From positions 1,876,637 to 1,940,636 of the forward strand of contig NZ_JH600070.1 in the NCBI RefSeq assembly GCF_000245015.1: a DNA stretch of 64,000 bases. The letters are read 5' to 3'. Position numbers and translations under genes: made by a program. Of this stretch, positions 34,405 through 43,904 are shown in pieces. Origin of the DNA: Beggiatoa alba B18LD (GTDB taxonomy: Bacteria > Pseudomonadota > Gammaproteobacteria > Beggiatoales > Beggiatoaceae). The notes under the pieces are model-generated. The model searched no databases, was not told the origin of the DNA, and worked only from the letters and a program-made list of their open reading frames with translations. Position 1 is the first letter of the stretch, and every line of letters starts with the position of its first letter.

Positions 34405-36366
34405 ATGAAATTATTAAATCATTATTCAATCGCAGAATTCATTTTAGGGTTTTTATTTTTCCTTTTACTAATTAGTCATGTATTACTCTTACTCCCTTAC
34501 CTAGGAGGAATGTTTATTCTGGATGACTTTTCTAATCTCAATGCGTTAAAAGATTTTAGTGAAGATAATTTTTGGCTTAAATTTGGTCAATTCGTAACAG
34601 AAGGTGGAGCAGGGGAATTAGGTCGCCCGATTTCTCTTTTATCCTTTGCATTACAATATCATGCGTGGTCAGATATCCAAGCATTTAAATATGTGAATTT
34701 AATGATTCATGTATTAAACGGTAGCTTAGTTTTTTGGATATTTGTACTTATTGCACCATTAACAGCACTTTCTCCGCATCAACGCCATATTCTCATTTTC
34801 TTAGCAACGGCTATTTGGTTATTCCACCCCATTCAAATATCGACAACTTTATATGTTGTGCAACGCATGGCACAGCTTTCTACCCTATTTATTTTATTGG
34901 GGATTGTGCTGTATTTAAAAGGACGTTTTTTATTAGCTGCGGACAAATTAAAAATCGGCTTTTTTACGGTTAGCGGTGCCGTTGTAATTTGCGGTATTTT
35001 GGCAGTTTTCAGTAAAGAAAATGGTGTTTTATTAGTCTTTTACTTATTAGTTTTAGAATTTACCTTATTACAATCGTTAAAAACCCCTGTTTATTGGCAA
35101 TCTTGGAAATTTGTTTTTTTATATTTACCTTGCGCCTTATTAATTGCTTACCTGTTGTATAGCGTTGGATTTAGCCAAAAAACACACGAGAATTACATCA
35201 CATTAGGTTTTACCGTTACTGAACGATTATTAACACAATCGCGGGTTTTATTTGATTATTTATTACAAATTTTACTTGTAAATCCTGAGCAATTCGGTTT
35301 AGCACATGATGACTATGTGCTCTCTCACAGCTTGTTAGAACCATCGATTACCTTATTTACCACAGGGGTAGTTTTAGCTTTCCTAATTGCTGGGTTTTGG
35401 TTTAGAAAAACGGTTATTGTTTTTTCATTCAGTGTTCTATGGTTTTTTGCGGGACATTTATTAGAATCTAGCGTTATCCCTTTAATGCTGTATTTTGAAC
35501 ATCGCAATTATTTACCCCTTGTTGGGGTTAGTTTTGGTTTGGTGTATGGCTGTTTATGGTTATATAACTATCTTAAACAAAGCAAAATGCAGGGGATTAT
35601 CATTTTTTCAGGGGCATTATGGTTAAGTTTTGCGGTCTATCTTTGCTGGGTACAAGCGACAATTTGGGTAAACCCTTTATATCAATCAAACTTATGGGCT
35701 GAAAAACATCCAGATTCACGCATTGCTCAGTCTTTAAAAGCTTTTGTGTATATTTCTTTAGGATTTGAGGCAGAAAGCGAACAAGTTTACCGTGAAATGC
35801 TGGTGAGATTTCCCAATGCAACAGGCCCCATGTTGTTGTTATATGGCAGACGTTGTTTTTTCCAAGAAAATTTAACCGATGTAGAAATTAATGCCTTATA
35901 TGATAAGGTAAAAACAGCGCGAGCAGATTCTGCCTCTATTGCGGCGTTAAATACCATTGTTAATGAACGAATGGCGGGGCGATGTCAAGCCATCTCAGTA
36001 GAAGCGGTAGAAAAAACCTTGCAATATTTATTAGAAAACCCGCAAACAGGCAGTTATAAGCGTAATTTGTATGTATTACAGTCTCTATTTTATAGTCATC
36101 AATCAAAATTTGAGCAAGCATTGCAAGGGATTGAACAAGCCATTGCGTTAAAAGATGACACACCTGATTATCGTTTTTGGCGGTTAGCTTGGCTATTAAG
36201 CCTTAATCGTCAAGCAGATACGGTGCAGGCATTTGCTGACATTGAAAAACAGTTTAGCTTTTTACAACGTCTGATTTATAAAGATGAATTAGATTTTTGG
36301 CAACGTGAAATTGCTAAAATCGCGCTTTCTAACCCTAAAAATGAGCAAGGGCAGCCCACACAGTGA
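34405..36366 (+). CDS. GT-C-like multi-TM protein 2, paralogue of the preceding gene
   Basis: 653 residues. Same layout as its upstream neighbour, with DD at 40-41 in FILDDFSNL. The G-A-G-E-L-G-R-P-I-S-L-L block, the WLFHPIQISTTLYVVQRMAQ region, the FSKENGVLLVFYLLVLEF helix and the FEHRNYLPL loop are nearly copy for copy. By eye copies 1 and 2 are clearly closer to each other than to copy 3. The TPR-like tail is retained. It begins 23 bases after the first copy stops, so cotranscription is likely. Tandem duplication with specialisation to different sites or sugars is my inference. Confidence 0.7.
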   Translation: MKLLNHYSIAEFILGFLFFLLLISHVLLLLPYLGGMFILDDFSNLNALKDFSEDNFWLKFGQFVTEGGAGELGRPISLLSFALQYHAWSDIQAFKYVNLMIHVLNGSLVFWIFVLIAPLTALSPHQRHILIFLATAIWLFHPIQISTTLYVVQRMAQLSTLFILLGIVLYLKGRFLLAADKLKIGFFTVSGAVVICGILAVFSKENGVLLVFYLLVLEFTLLQSLKTPVYWQSWKFVFLYLPCALLIAYLLYSVGFSQKTHENYITLGFTVTERLLTQSRVLFDYLLQILLVNPEQFGLAHDDYVLSHSLLEPSITLFTTGVVLAFLIAGFWFRKTVIVFSFSVLWFFAGHLLESSVIPLMLYFEHRNYLPLVGVSFGLVYGCLWLYNYLKQSKMQGIIIFSGALWLSFAVYLCWVQATIWVNPLYQSNLWAEKHPDSRIAQSLKAFVYISLGFEAESEQVYREMLVRFPNATGPMLLLYGRRCFFQENLTDVEINALYDKVKTARADSASIAALNTIVNERMAGRCQAISVEAVEKTLQYLLENPQTGSYKRNLYVLQSLFYSHQSKFEQALQGIEQAIALKDDTPDYRFWRLAWLLSLNRQADTVQAFADIEKQFSFLQRLIYKDELDFWQREIAKIALSNPKNEQGQPTQ

Positions 36367-36403
36367 GAGATGCTGAACCTCTTTTTATAACTAATTTATT
36401 ACG

Positions 36404-38362
36404 ATGAATTTTATGCACTTGACTTTAAAAACACGTTATTTTTTAGGATTGATTGTTGCGTTATTTCTCTGTGGCTGCTTGTATTGGTCAGGTTTACAAG
36501 GCGGTGTGCTGTTTGACGATTATAGTAATTTGAGTGAGTTAAACAGTGTTAAAACGGCTGAAGATTGGAATAAGTTTGTTTGGCAAGGGATTGCGGGGGA
36601 ATTGGGCAGACCCATTTCTTTATTAAGTTTTGCCTTACAGGTTGACGCATGGCAAGCCAATAATGTTTGGGTTTTTAAGTTAGTCAACTTAGGAATTCAT
36701 TTATTAATCGGTTGTTTATTATTTATATTGTCGTTGCAACTGACAAAATATTTAAAAGTGACGGAAAATCAAGCGTTATTATTTGCTTTATTAAGTAGTA
36801 GCCTGTGGTTAATTCATCCTTTAAATGTTTCTACAACCTTGTATGTTGTGCAACGGATGACGCAGTTATCCACCTTGTTCACTGTATTTGGCATTATGAC
36901 TTATTTATATGGTCGACAATGGATAACGGTTAAACCTTATCAAGCCTTATTTTTCATGTCGTTGGGTTTAGTGGGTGGCGGGTTATTGGCTGTATTAAGT
37001 AAAGAAAACGGGGTGTTAATTCTTTTTTATCTGTTAGCGTTAGAAGTGAGTATTTTGACCGTTGCCCCTAAGCCCCGTATTTGGTGGATATGGGCAAGTC
37101 TTTTTCTATTTTTGCCAACTTTATTATTTTTAGGGTATTTAGGAACAAAAATTGATGATTTTTTAACTATTTATACGATTAGAGATTTTAATTTGACTGA
37201 ACGGTTATTAACGCAAAGTCATGTGCTTGTTGATTATTTATCTAAAATTTTTCTCATTAATACAAATCCTTTCGGGTTATTTCAAGATGATTTTCCTATT
37301 AGTCGCGCTTTATTCACGCCGATAACAACTTTATTGTCAGTCGTTTTTTTAGGGGGCTTATTTGTTGGGGCGTTATATTGGCGTAAGCGTTTTACGGTTG
37401 TTGCCAGTGGGATTTTATGGTTTTTTAGTGGTCATCTTTTAGAATCAAGCATTATTCCGTTAGTGATTTATTTTGAACATCGTAACTATTTGGCGATGGT
37501 TGGCATGTTGTGGATAGTGGCTTATGGCTTTGTCTGGGGTATTCAGCGGATAGAGAAACCGATTATACGGCATGTATTAATAGGGGTAATGGGGTTGTGG
37601 GTGGTCATGATGGGGCTTAAAACAGCTTTAGAAGTTGATATTTGGAGTAATCCGATTAAGCAAGCCGTTGTCTGGGCGCAAGAAAGACCGCAATCTTTTT
37701 ATGCGCAATCACAGGCAGCTTCTGTTTTGGCCAGTTTTGGGCAATTTGCGCAAGCGCAGAAGTATCATGAACAGATGATTGCACAAAGTCCTGAGGATAG
37801 TGCACCTTATTTGTTATGGTTAGCTTTTCGCTGTTTTAGTGAACAGGTACAAACACCTGATATGTCTGTTTTATTGGAAAAAACCAAAACAGGTCGTGTG
37901 AGTAATGGTTCTTTAGAAGGGGTTAATGCTATTGTTGGTTTGCAGAAGCAACAACAGTGTGCGTTAGTTTCTCGTGAAACAGTGCATACGATTTTAGAAA
38001 ATTTAATTCAGAATCCAAAGAGTTCTATACATCGCAAAGATATTTATGCAATTTATAGCGATTTATTATTTTTCGAGAAAAACTTGCCATTAGCAATAGA
38101 AATTGCTAACAAATCATTGGCTTTAGCGTATGATGCGCAGCTGCATTATAATGTTATTCGTTGGTTATTTGAGATGCGGGATTTTCAGGCTGTTTTAGAA
38201 CAAATTCAGTCTATGCGCCAACGCTTAACTTTGACAAATCGTCATTTATTTAGCAGTGAATTGGATAATTTAGAAGCCTTAACTCGTGAGGCTTTGCTCG
38301 CACAACAACCTGCGAACGCTAACAACTTTTCTGGGAAGGAAAATGACAACAACAAGCCTTAG
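36404..38362 (+). CDS. GT-C-like multi-TM protein 3, divergent paralogue
   Basis: 652 residues. DD at 38-39 in VLFDDYSNL; GELGRPISLLSFALQ, LWLIHPLNVSTTLYVVQRM, LSKENGVLILFYLLALE and IYFEHRNYLAMVG line up with the other two copies, but elsewhere it has diverged more. TM core to about 420, TPR-like C-terminus after that. Its last 20 bases overlap the start of the GT2 gene, so the two are translationally linked; the pair would give a donor maker and a transferase. Confidence 0.7.
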   Translation: MNFMHLTLKTRYFLGLIVALFLCGCLYWSGLQGGVLFDDYSNLSELNSVKTAEDWNKFVWQGIAGELGRPISLLSFALQVDAWQANNVWVFKLVNLGIHLLIGCLLFILSLQLTKYLKVTENQALLFALLSSSLWLIHPLNVSTTLYVVQRMTQLSTLFTVFGIMTYLYGRQWITVKPYQALFFMSLGLVGGGLLAVLSKENGVLILFYLLALEVSILTVAPKPRIWWIWASLFLFLPTLLFLGYLGTKIDDFLTIYTIRDFNLTERLLTQSHVLVDYLSKIFLINTNPFGLFQDDFPISRALFTPITTLLSVVFLGGLFVGALYWRKRFTVVASGILWFFSGHLLESSIIPLVIYFEHRNYLAMVGMLWIVAYGFVWGIQRIEKPIIRHVLIGVMGLWVVMMGLKTALEVDIWSNPIKQAVVWAQERPQSFYAQSQAASVLASFGQFAQAQKYHEQMIAQSPEDSAPYLLWLAFRCFSEQVQTPDMSVLLEKTKTGRVSNGSLEGVNAIVGLQKQQQCALVSRETVHTILENLIQNPKSSIHRKDIYAIYSDLLFFEKNLPLAIEIANKSLALAYDAQLHYNVIRWLFEMRDFQAVLEQIQSMRQRLTLTNRHLFSSELDNLEALTREALLAQQPANANNFSGKENDNNKP

Positions 38363-39203
38363 CATTATTTTACCCTGTTTAAATGAGTCAGGTGCTTTAG
38401 AAGGGACTTTGCAAAAATTGACTGCGTTGTATGCTCATGCAGAAATTATTGTGGTAGATGATGGTTCTTCTGATAATTCGGCAGAGATTGCAACACGGAT
38501 GGGGGCAAAAGTTATTCGCCATCCTTATCGGAAAGGCAATGGTGCGGCGATTAAAACAGGGGCGCGTCAGGCAACAGGGGATATTTTGATATTTATGGAT
38601 GCTGACGGTCAGCATGACCCCGCAGATATTCAGCGGTTATTGGCTGAGATTGATAAGGGGCATGATATGGTTGTCGGGGCGCGGGGCATGGAGTCGCAGG
38701 CAAGTACGGCGCGTTTATTTGCGAATACTTTTTATAATCGTTTAGCCAGTTGGATGGTTGAACAGCCGATTGCTGATTTAACATCGGGTTTTCGGGCGGT
38801 GCGGGCGAAGCTGTTTAAGGAATTTTTATCGTTATTGCCGAATACGTTTTCTTATCCGACCACGATTACAATGGCATTTTTCCGTGCAGGTTATAGTGTG
38901 AGTTATATTCCGATTGTGGCACATAAACGGATTGGTAAAAGTCATATTCGTTTATTTCGGGATGGGGTACGGTTTTTATTGATTATTTTTAAAATTGGGA
39001 CGTTATACGCGCCATTAAAATTATTTGGTTCGTTGAGTGTGGCTTTTTTCTTGTTGGCATTGTCTTATTATGGCTACACTTTTTTTACAGATGGTCGTTT
39101 TACGAATATGGGCGCGGTGTTGTTTACAACCGCTATCCTTATATTTTTAATTGGTTTAGTCTCTGAGCAAATCACACAATTATTATATACCCGCAAAGAG
39201 TGA
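38343..39203 (+). CDS. GT2 polyprenyl-phosphate glycosyltransferase
   Basis: 286 residues from ATG 38343, with GGGAAGGA just before it; an upstream frame from 38286 is only the overlap with the preceding gene. GT-A fold with IILPCLNES, VVDDGSSDNS, and the DAD motif in FMDADGQHDP, then the block DLTSGFRAVR. Two C-terminal TM helices (about 220-285). This is the DPM1/GtrB/ArnC layout: it puts one sugar from a nucleotide sugar on undecaprenyl phosphate at the cytoplasmic face. That lipid-linked sugar is what GT-C enzymes use. Confidence 0.9.
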   Translation: MTTTSLSIILPCLNESGALEGTLQKLTALYAHAEIIVVDDGSSDNSAEIATRMGAKVIRHPYRKGNGAAIKTGARQATGDILIFMDADGQHDPADIQRLLAEIDKGHDMVVGARGMESQASTARLFANTFYNRLASWMVEQPIADLTSGFRAVRAKLFKEFLSLLPNTFSYPTTITMAFFRAGYSVSYIPIVAHKRIGKSHIRLFRDGVRFLLIIFKIGTLYAPLKLFGSLSVAFFLLALSYYGYTFFTDGRFTNMGAVLFTTAILIFLIGLVSEQITQLLYTRKE

Positions 39204-39218
39204 TAAAATAACTTAAGA

Positions 39219-39259
39219 CGCGCTCCGCTTTGGTCTTTAGCACTAGGGCGGGGCGCGTG
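39219..39259 (+). terminator. GC-rich hairpin after the GT2 gene
   Basis: Arms ACGCGCTCCGC and GCGGGGCGCGT (one G-U pair) with a 19-base loop, starting 16 bases past the GT2 stop. No T run, so it is at best a weak or factor-dependent terminator. The rest of the 209-base gap before nadE holds no feature I recognise. Confidence 0.45.
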
Positions 39260-39412
39260 TGGTTATTGAGTTTCTCATCATTTCTCATTGCAAACGGATA
39301 GTTTATCGTTTGTCTTATTGAATATCGTTTTCCAATATCAATCTGTTGTTTTAGTTTTGGAAATTAAAACAGGATTTGAAGTCTGCGCGACTAAAGACTA
39401 GGGATATCGGGC

Positions 39413-41401
39413 ATGAAATACATCAAAGTGGGTGCAGCCGCACTGAATCAAACGCCTTTAGATTGGATAGGGAATCAACAAAATATCCTTGCGGCGATTG
39501 AGGCAGCACGGGCGCAAAAAGTGAGTATTTTATGTTTACCTGAGTTGTGTATCAGTGGTTATGGTTGTGAAGATGCGTTTTTATCTCCGAATACGTTGAT
39601 TGAATCTCAGCAGGTGTTGCATCGAATAGTCCCCCATACAAAAGAAATGGTGGTTGCGGTTGGTTTGCCGATTAATTATCAAAATCGTATTTATAATGCG
39701 GTTTGTTTATTGGTGAATGGTGAGATTTGTGGTTTTGTCGCAAAACAATTTTTAGCAGGGGATGGGATTCATTATGAACCCCGTTGGTTTAAGCCTTGGA
39801 CATCTGGTGTTTATGTTGAAATCGAGTTACAGGGCAAACGTTACCCATTAGGCGATATTTATTTTAATTGTGGTGGCGTGCGGATTGGTTTTGAAATTTG
39901 TGAAGAGGCTTGGGTTGCTAATCGTCCTGGTATTCGGCTTGCGCAGAAAGGCGTGGATATTATTTTAAATCCCAGTGCGAGTCATTTTGCTTTTGATAAA
40001 CATGCTGTTAGAGAGCGTTTTGTTTTAGAAGGGTCGCGGGCGTTTAGTGTCAGTTATGTTTATGCCAATTTGTTGGGGAACGAGGCGGGACGGGCAATTT
40101 ATGACGGCGATTGTTTAATCGCAACAGGGGGGCAGTTATTAGCAACCAGTAAACGCTTTAGTTTTGCTAATTTGCAATTAATTAGTGCATTGGTTGATGT
40201 CGATTTAACCCGTATTTCGCAAGCACGAACGGGCGATTGTGTTCCCAATTTGGACACCCGTATTTATGTCCCGTTTAATTATCCTGAATATTTACCAACT
40301 CAAGGCGGAACAACACAACAGCCATCATGGGAATCAAGCCCGACTTTGAAAGAGGAAGAATTTACACGGGCGGTTAGTTTAGGCTTATTCGATTATTTAC
40401 GTAAAAGTCGTTCTCATGGTTTTGTCGTGTCCCTTAGCGGTGGGGCGGATTCTTCTGCTATTGCTTGTTTAGTGCGCTTAATGGTGGCGTTAGGGCTAGA
40501 AGAGTTAGGCGTGCGCGGATTTTGTAATAAATTGCCTTATATTAAAACCTTACCGCAAACAACCATTGGCGATATGGTTAAACAATTACTGACTTGTGTT
40601 TATCAGGCAACAGAAAATTCAACGCAAATAACCCGCCAAGCGGCTGCAACATTGGCGCAAGCACTTGGTGCAGATTATTTAGAGTTGAATATTAATAAAC
40701 TGGTTAAAGCCTATATGGAAATTGTCAGTACGGCGACGCGCTATGATTTAACATGGGAAAAAGATGATTTAGCCTTGCAAAATATTCAAGCCCGCACTCG
40801 CGCCCCTAGTGTTTGGTTAATTGCCAATATTCGTAATGCCTTATTACTCGCAACCAGTAATCGTTCAGAAGTCGCACTCGGTTATGCCACAATGGACGGG
40901 GATACGGCGGGCGGTTTAAGCCCATTGGCAGGGATTGATAAAGATTTCCTCCGCCATTGGTTACGTTGGTTAGAACACGAGGGGGCTATCAGTTTAGGCG
41001 CAATTCCCGCGCTTGCATTGGTTAATCAACAAGCCCCAACAGCAGAGTTACGTCCGAATACGCAAGGAAAACAGCAGCAAACGGATGAAGAGGATTTAAT
41101 GCCGTATAATCTACTGAATGTGATTGAAAAAGCTGCGATACGTGATAGACAAACTCCGCGAGAAATTTTTCAATTATTGCGTACTCGTTTCCCTGATTAT
41201 CAAGAAACACAACTTTTGACATGGGTAGAACGTTTTTTTACCCTGTGGAGTCGAAATCAATGGAAAAGGGAACGCTACGCGCCGAGCTTTCATTTAGATG
41301 ATGAAAACTTAGATCCGCGCAGTTGGTGTCGCTTCCCCATTCTCTCAGGGGGATATCAATTAGAACTTGCTGAAATGAAAGCGCGATTACACAAAAAATA
41401 A
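39413..41401 (+). CDS. nadE: glutamine-dependent NAD+ synthetase
   Basis: 662 residues. The N-terminal nitrilase-type glutaminase domain has the catalytic triad Glu44 (CLPELC), Lys111 (AKQFLAGDG) and Cys163 (FEICEEAW). The C-terminal synthetase domain has the P-loop SLSGGADSS and the NRSEVALGYATMDGDTAGG segment. It makes NAD+ from deamido-NAD+ with ATP and glutamine. The two-domain form is long, as in actinobacteria and many proteobacteria. Single-gene unit followed 33 bases later by the MCE gene. Confidence 0.95.
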   Translation: MKYIKVGAAALNQTPLDWIGNQQNILAAIEAARAQKVSILCLPELCISGYGCEDAFLSPNTLIESQQVLHRIVPHTKEMVVAVGLPINYQNRIYNAVCLLVNGEICGFVAKQFLAGDGIHYEPRWFKPWTSGVYVEIELQGKRYPLGDIYFNCGGVRIGFEICEEAWVANRPGIRLAQKGVDIILNPSASHFAFDKHAVRERFVLEGSRAFSVSYVYANLLGNEAGRAIYDGDCLIATGGQLLATSKRFSFANLQLISALVDVDLTRISQARTGDCVPNLDTRIYVPFNYPEYLPTQGGTTQQPSWESSPTLKEEEFTRAVSLGLFDYLRKSRSHGFVVSLSGGADSSAIACLVRLMVALGLEELGVRGFCNKLPYIKTLPQTTIGDMVKQLLTCVYQATENSTQITRQAAATLAQALGADYLELNINKLVKAYMEIVSTATRYDLTWEKDDLALQNIQARTRAPSVWLIANIRNALLLATSNRSEVALGYATMDGDTAGGLSPLAGIDKDFLRHWLRWLEHEGAISLGAIPALALVNQQAPTAELRPNTQGKQQQTDEEDLMPYNLLNVIEKAAIRDRQTPREIFQLLRTRFPDYQETQLLTWVERFFTLWSRNQWKRERYAPSFHLDDENLDPRSWCRFPILSGGYQLELAEMKARLHKK

Positions 41402-41434
41402 TCTACTGCTTTCATTAAGAAATATATCTATACA

Positions 41435-42478
41435 ATGGACAACAAAGCTAATTATGCCCTTGTCGGCTTATTCGTGATTATCCTGAGTATTGTCATGATA
41501 GCGTCTGTACTCTGGTTAACGGTCGGTACAGAAGAAAAGGTTTATATCACTTATCAAATTTATATCCATGAATCCGTTTCAGGGTTAAATGTTAAATCTC
41601 CCGTAAAATACAAAGGGGTAGAGGTGGGTTATGTTCACCATATCAGCCTAGACCCTAATCGCCCTGATGAAGTCCAAGTCCTGCTTAAAATTGAATGGTC
41701 GACCCCTATTCGTCAAGATACAACGGCGACACTTTCATCCCAAGGTTTAACAGGACTTGCATACATAGAGTTAACAGGTGGAACAGGAGAGTTTTTATCA
41801 AAAGAACCCGATATCGGTGATGAATACCCTGAGTTAAAAACTAAACCCTCTTTGCTCGTCCGTCTCGATACAGCTGTTTCAGAATTAATGGGTAATCTCA
41901 ATAAAGTGTCGACTGCAACGGATGGGATACTTGCTGATATTAAAAATCTAACGACCTCTGTTGATGATGTTTTTTCTCAACAGAACCGCACGATGATTGC
42001 TAAGACACTACAAAATATAGAAACGCTGACTCATACCTTAGCCAATCGTTCCACTTTAATCGATAATACCCTAGTCTCAGCACACAACACCTTAGAAAAT
42101 AGTGCACAAGTGACTAAAGACTTGCCTAATCTGCTTAATCAATTGGCAAAAACCTTGAGTTCTTTAGAACAAACTGCGCAACAATTCACCAAAACAGCCA
42201 ATACTATCAATACCGTTGTTGACGCAAGCCGTTCAGACATTGGCAAAACAACTCAAGCTATCGCTAAAGCCGCGCAAGGGGTAGAAATCACGGTCAATCA
42301 AAGTAAACGCGGTATTGATAGCTTTACGCAACAAACCCTTCCCGAAGTCAATAACACATTACGAGAATTACGCGAACTGATTGCTAATTTACGCGGGCTT
42401 AGTCGTGAATTAGAACGTAATCCAAACATTATTTTCTTTGGAAAATCTAAATCTGCACGAGGACCCGGAGAAAAATGA
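41435..42478 (+). CDS. MCE-domain (MlaD-like) lipid transport protein
   Basis: 347 residues. N-terminal TM (about 10-32), MCE domain (about 37-118) with VSGLNVKSPVKYKGVEVGYV and a GLAYIELTGG strand, then a long helical C-terminus, Thr/Asn-rich in coiled-coil fashion. MCE proteins make hexameric rings or tunnels that move phospholipids across the periplasm, usually with an MlaE permease and MlaF ATPase. Neither is adjacent here. It overlaps the following PqiC-like lipoprotein gene by four bases (ATGA), so the two act together. Confidence 0.87.
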   Translation: MDNKANYALVGLFVIILSIVMIASVLWLTVGTEEKVYITYQIYIHESVSGLNVKSPVKYKGVEVGYVHHISLDPNRPDEVQVLLKIEWSTPIRQDTTATLSSQGLTGLAYIELTGGTGEFLSKEPDIGDEYPELKTKPSLLVRLDTAVSELMGNLNKVSTATDGILADIKNLTTSVDDVFSQQNRTMIAKTLQNIETLTHTLANRSTLIDNTLVSAHNTLENSAQVTKDLPNLLNQLAKTLSSLEQTAQQFTKTANTINTVVDASRSDIGKTTQAIAKAAQGVEITVNQSKRGIDSFTQQTLPEVNNTLRELRELIANLRGLSRELERNPNIIFFGKSKSARGPGEK

Positions 42479-43074
42479 AGACTTATCATGGGATAATCTA
42501 CCTATTATTATTCAGCATCAGCGCATGTAATCCCCTGAGAAAAGAAGATATCCCCGTTCAAAACTACTTCTTTGATTTGCCATTACAAACAATCACCCTC
42601 ACAGAAACAGGCAAAACCCTATTAGTCTCTATGCCACAAGCCACTTCAGGCTATGACCGTGTTGAACAAACTTACATCCGTACTCCTGCAACCTTAGAAA
42701 CTTATAACCATACTCAATGGGTTGATACACCTGCCCGCATGTTATTGCCACTACTTGTCAATCGATTAGAAGCAACGGGCAAATTCGGTGCGGTTTTATC
42801 CGCCTCCACAGCCTCTATGCTCGGTGAATACCGCTTAGATACTGAAATTTTACGTATTCAACAAGAATTTTTAAGCCCAAACAATCAAGTGCGTTTTATG
42901 CTACGAGCACAACTGCTTAACATGGAACATCAACAAATTATTGCAACCCGTGTTTTTGAAGCAGTCGCCCCCACCAATACACCTGATGCCGATGGGGGCG
43001 CAAAAGCGATGAATCAAGCCATCGCAACCGTTTTACAAGAAATCACCCAATTTGTACTTGCCCACATTCAATAA
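42475..43074 (+). CDS. PqiC/ABC-type auxiliary lipoprotein
   Basis: 199 residues. Signal peptide with lipobox ISAC (Cys at about 18), then QNYFFDLP and the long beta/alpha layout of the PqiC (DUF330-like) auxiliary lipoproteins that pair with MCE systems. It would sit in the outer membrane and receive the MCE tunnel. Four-base overlap with the MCE gene. The AGEYRLDTEIL-like region at mid-length (GEYRLDTEILRIQQEFL) is the conserved part I used. Confidence is moderate as the family diverges fast. Confidence 0.75.
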   Translation: MKTYHGIIYLLLFSISACNPLRKEDIPVQNYFFDLPLQTITLTETGKTLLVSMPQATSGYDRVEQTYIRTPATLETYNHTQWVDTPARMLLPLLVNRLEATGKFGAVLSASTASMLGEYRLDTEILRIQQEFLSPNNQVRFMLRAQLLNMEHQQIIATRVFEAVAPTNTPDADGGAKAMNQAIATVLQEITQFVLAHIQ

Positions 43075-43097
43075 GCTGTTAAAGGAAATTCGCTGTT

Positions 43098-43904
43098 ATG
43101 CACCCCATGTTAAATACTGCTATCAAAGCCGCCCGCCTTGCTGGTGCGCTGATGGTTCGCGCTCGAGAACAAGGCTCAAACTACACTGTAGATCGTAAAG
43201 GCAAGGGGGATTTTGTTAGCAACATAGACAAACAAGCCGAAGCCATCATTATCGAAACGCTACAACGCGCATACCCCGAACATACGATTCTTGCTGAAGA
43301 AAGTGGATTACAAACTAACCCCAAAAATAGCGATTATGAATGGATTATTGACCCTTTAGATGGGACTAGTAATTTTTTACACGGCTCGCCTCATTTTGCA
43401 GTCTCCATTGCCCTACGTTATCAAGGACGTATTGAACAGGGCGTTGTTTATGACCCTTTACGACAAGAAATTTTTACCGCTTCTCGCGGTGCAGGAGCAT
43501 TTTTAAATGACCGTCGAATTCGTGTTTCATCACTAGCCAATTTAGACGATGCGTTAGTTGGAACAGGATTTCCATTTAAATATCCGCTCTATATCGACAG
43601 TTATATGGCAACTTTTCGCGCCTTGTTTCCAATGGTTTCCGATGTTCGCCGTGCAGGTTCTGCCGCGCTAGACCTTGCCTATGTTGCCTGTGGTCGTTTA
43701 GATGGATTTTGGGAAATTGGCTTGCAAGAATGGGATATTGCCGCAGGCGTTTTATTAGTAGAAGAGGCGGGGGGATTATTAAGCGATTTTAGTGGCGGGT
43801 TTAACTATTTTAAAACAGGTAATATTGTGGCAGGGAGTCCCAAAATTTTTAAAGGGATTTTGCAAACCATACAACCCCATTTACTACCTGAGTTAAAACG
43901 TTGA
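43098..43904 (+). CDS. suhB: inositol monophosphatase family protein SuhB
   Basis: 268 residues. Metal-binding motifs ILAEESG, WIIDPLDGTSNFLHG and WDIAAGVLLVEEAGG in order, as in SuhB. It hydrolyses inositol-1-phosphate and, in E. coli, also joins the rRNA antitermination complex. An AAAGGAAA-type site lies before ATG 43098. The stop at 43902-43904 touches the left inverted repeat of an IS1-family remnant, so the insertion only just spared the gene. Confidence 0.95.
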   Translation: MHPMLNTAIKAARLAGALMVRAREQGSNYTVDRKGKGDFVSNIDKQAEAIIIETLQRAYPEHTILAEESGLQTNPKNSDYEWIIDPLDGTSNFLHGSPHFAVSIALRYQGRIEQGVVYDPLRQEIFTASRGAGAFLNDRRIRVSSLANLDDALVGTGFPFKYPLYIDSYMATFRALFPMVSDVRRAGSAALDLAYVACGRLDGFWEIGLQEWDIAAGVLLVEEAGGLLSDFSGGFNYFKTGNIVAGSPKIFKGILQTIQPHLLPELKR

